A stretch of 20,210 bases of DNA from Apostichopus parvimensis (taxonomy: Eukaryota; Echinodermata; Holothuroidea; Aspidochirotida; Stichopodidae). Below, one piece after another: positions 17,712 through 20,210 of the stretch. The notes under the pieces are model-generated. The model saw only the letters and a program-made list of their open reading frames with translations, searched no databases and was not told the DNA's origin. The translations under genes were made by a program, and so were the position numbers. The stretch covers positions 1 to 20,210 of the forward strand of contig KN883978.1 of assembly GCA_000934455.1 (NCBI GenBank), read 5' to 3'. Each line of letters starts with the position of its first letter. The first letter of the stretch is position 1.

Positions 17712-17898
17712 TTAGTTTAAACATAGCTGTTCAACAGAGTTATTCACCATCCTACCAAACAACGAGGCCCCAGTATTAGCTAAGTGCAACATCTCATCAT
17801 TACGTTCACTGGCAGCTATGGTGGCCCAATCCCCATCTTCTCCAAACAGCCTGAATTTTGGTGCCGATCTGCAAACTTCTAAGGTACATTGCCATGTT
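17712..17898 (-). pseudogene. LINE coding segment upstream of endonuclease
   Basis: An open frame ends with a TAA at 17,712-17,714 and includes GEDGDWATIAASERNDEM and NTGASLFGRMVNNSVEQL. An apparent ATG at 17,924 lies in copy B flanking DNA, so the first 8-9 residues of that frame are host-derived and not a real LINE start. It could be the end of ORF1 or the linker before ORF2. I recognise no domain. After the stop, another frame (ATG at 17,724) reads MFKLNWGAMRAGINLDKDYV, suggesting one more -1 break here. Confidence 0.5.
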
Positions 17899-19352
17899 CC
17901 ATGGTATTTAACTTTTGAATTCATCTAGCTATACAATTAACGTCAGATTTAGAAGAGATTTATTTGTATATCTGGGCTTAAGTTATACTAGTTATGGATC
18001 AACCGGATCAAATTTCTGAATGGCAGTTTAATACTATTCGAACCAGGGTATTTTAACCTTTACAGAGTCCAGGGTTCAACATGGACCTTTAAATTAACTG
18101 TTAGGTTAAATATACTAAGAATCAAATAGGACCAGGAACATACTTATATTGTTCATTTAACATTTTTAATATATGCGGCATGTGTTCTGTATTTTTATTG
18201 CTTCGGATAAATATTGATACTTTGTGTTTTCTTATTCATTATATATGGTAAGGTGTTGCTTTGCCAATATAAATATGTATTACACTGTATTGCAGTGAGA
18301 TATCCGTTGTCATGGAAACTTTTAGAAAGAATGAATAGCGACATACTTCTACATGGGCAAGTTCTGCTTTGACAAGCGACTATTTTTGTCGGGGATTGGA
18401 AGTAAGGAACACAGAACAAATTGGTCCGTGAGTGGGCATATTTGAGTTTCTTGGATTGTCTGTATGTTAAATGGTTGGGTGTCTTTTTCCCAGTCATATC
18501 TCAGAATACCATCGACGGATTATTTTCCAATTGATAAGCTAATTGTTTGTTGATGAAAACTTACAACATACTGATTTGTACGTTAAAAGGAAAATGTCTA
18601 CCTTTGTGAAAACAAACATATCGAAGACATTTTTGGGGAATTTGCCTTTCAATGTTCCATTACGTACATATAACCAGTAACAAATATTTTGTTAAACAAT
18701 CTATTTTGAAAGATGAGAAGTTCTTTGTCTGGAAAAATTAAGAATGTTTAACATTGAATATTAATAACAATTTTAGTTGAACAGTAGACTGCCGATTTTG
18801 TGAGAATAAACTCAGTAACAAGAGGATATACCGATTAACAATATTATAATATATTGAGCAACAAGATGACTTATTAGCGAAAATATATCCTTTTGTATGA
18901 AGTTGAAATTATTTAATATGAGTGTCATCTATTGAAATCCTTGTGGGTAAACCTTCAAATTGCTTTCATTAATAACCACTATCAATAAGTGAAACTATTT
19001 ATTAAAGGAAAGAAAACCAATTTAATACAAAAAAAGAATATGCGAAACAGGAGAACCACTGGCAATGGCGCTGTTTGGTGCTGAGCGACATTTAAACAGA
19101 GGGTGCGTGCGAAGGAGGCGTCTGATGTGAAACCTGCGAATATTTTGTAGTTTTGTTTAAAACCGCTGACACACACATTACGTTAGTACAGTTCTAACGT
19201 CAGGATGCGTGTAGTTGGAAAATTAACGAATAGATATATCTCATTGACACGCTACCGTGTACATTTTGGAAATATCTAACCCTACTAATACGATTGATTT
19301 ATCTACCAATTTTAGGAAGAGTCTGATAATATTTGCTAACGACTATGGATAA
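17899..19352 (+). repeat. Large direct repeat, copy B, right part
   Basis: Homology to copy A resumes at CCATGGTATTT and continues to about GTCTGATAATATTTGCT. Relative to copy A, this copy has roughly 140 extra bases around 18,305-18,490 and about 90 extra bases around 18,625-18,730. These may be deletions in copy A or small insertions here. No long open frame is conserved between the copies. Confidence 0.9.
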
Positions 19353-20210
19353 TTCTCAAGCCCCGAAATGTATGTATTAACAATACAGTATCAAATCATG
19401 GAGTTAATGTATAAACATGATAATACTGATCAATCGATATATGTTACCTGAGCTTTTATATACTTTACCTTTCACATTCTTTGACTTTAATATTGACGGA
19501 ATAGACTCAGTAGAGATAGACTGAGGTAACATACACCACATGAACCTACGAAATAAAGAAGAAATTAATCCGGTCAATTATGTGGTTATAAATCAAATGA
19601 AATCATTTTCATCAGCTAGCTGCAAGAAACTCTCAATTTTAACACAAACAATAGTTGTTTCCTATACGTGCTGCATCATTGTGAAACCGAAACTACATGG
19701 TCGTGTGAGCGCTTCACTTCAGATTTGTTTTTACTCCATTCGAGAAATCAACCAACACCACTGCTGTCCATTACCTAAACTAGCCAAGCGTCATTTAAAT
19801 AACTGACTAGAGCACCAATGGTGCAGAAGCTCATACCTATTCGAGCTTAAAAATGTAGCGCCCACAAAACTTTATGGCCCACCATAATTCAGATTCCACC
19901 AATTTTGGGCCCATGAGGCTAAACAGTTTAGGTTCAAAGACAATTTTGAGGTCCCCCCCCCTCCATAAACAAGGCGGTTCTCAAACCTCTAGTCTGGCCT
20001 AGTTAGCGACAGTGTGTTAGAGTTAATACCAAATATAAAGTTATTTGCAGGCAGTAATGTACACTGTTAAGCAGGACTCTTAGCCAGTAATAGATTCCAT
20101 TAAAAGACTACACATGTATGGTTCCCAGGCAGTTTGGGTTAGGTTTATAACAAGTATTATCTGGCCCTTTTCAACAGTAAAGGTCATCATATAGAGCCAC
20201 CCAAGGCTTT
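19353..20210. other. Unrecognised DNA at right end
   Basis: No gene is supported. A plus-strand open stretch at 19,540-19,806 (88 codons, begins with ATG) resembles no family. From about 19,800 the base composition becomes more balanced, possibly the start of another repeat that runs off the window. Confidence 0.5.
19953..19961 (+). repeat. Poly-C tract (9 C)
   Basis: This run of nine C is flanked by GAGGT and TCCATAAAC. It is the fifth + strand C run of nine or more. Confidence 0.9.

Larger units (their letters stand above)
14720..17898 (-). mobile_element. CR1/L2-like non-LTR retrotransposon, 5'-truncated
   Basis: The minus strand encodes, in order, a short upstream coding segment, an APE-type endonuclease, a reverse transcriptase with all core motifs and a C-terminal region typical of the CR1/L2 group of the Jockey superfamily. 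A ~96-bp 3' UTR with a stem-loop and a (TAAAC)3 tail follows. At ~3.18 kb it is shorter than full-length CR1/L2 elements, and most or all of ORF1 is missing. Its 5' end coincides with the junction to copy B at 17,898/17,899. There is at most a 1-bp target duplication. Clade placement (CR1 versus L2) is inferred from motif style and tail type, not from a tree. Confidence 0.92.

Noticed and set aside
1-20210. Bacterial-type systems: operons, CRISPR arrays, defence islands
   Set aside because: There is no dense coding, no ribosome binding sites with ORFs behind them and no regularly spaced short repeats. The LINE and repeat content indicate an animal nuclear genome.

Overview
The window looks like gene-poor, AT-rich nuclear DNA from an animal, most likely a marine invertebrate. 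The reasons are long non-coding stretches full of stop codons, no operon-like packing, no recognisable host exon, many diverged repeats, and a CR1/L2-type LINE. I cannot name the species.

Layout. Bases 1-4,840 are unrecognised AT-rich DNA with poly-C tracts, a strong hairpin and a triplet microsatellite. Bases ~4,832-5,270 hold a diverged ~232-bp direct repeat. Bases ~5,786-6,973 form a structured, more GC-rich block (hairpins, a CCAAGATGGCGG motif, short direct repeats) that may be a promoter/first-exon region or a solo LTR. Bases ~7,266-8,152 are a diverged tandem duplication with a ~450-bp period. Bases 8,153-11,333 show nothing recognisable.

The right half is a nested repeat structure. 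A ~1.8-kb segment (copy A, ~11,334-13,112) recurs in the same orientation as copy B (13,907-14,372 plus 17,899-19,352). Between A and B lies a ~640-bp repeat with 11-bp inverted ends and an internal 279-bp direct repeat. Copy B is split by a 3,526-bp insertion whose empty site can be read in copy A. The insertion holds a 5'-truncated, minus-strand CR1/L2-like non-LTR retrotransposon (14,720-17,898) plus 347 bp of other DNA beyond its 3' tail.

The LINE ORF2 (APE-type endonuclease, reverse transcriptase, C-terminal region) is the only convincing protein-coding material. It is split by eight frame breaks. All eight are -1 shifts, each can be explained by loss of one base from an A/T run or short homopolymer, and I found no nonsense substitution. 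This suggests that some or all breaks are sequencing/assembly errors rather than decay, so the element may be young. Its 3' UTR has a short stem-loop followed by (TAAAC)3, like LINEs whose RT recognises a 3' hairpin plus tandem-repeat tail.

No tRNA, rRNA, CRISPR array or complete host gene was found. Homologies, repeat boundaries and identity levels were judged by eye.
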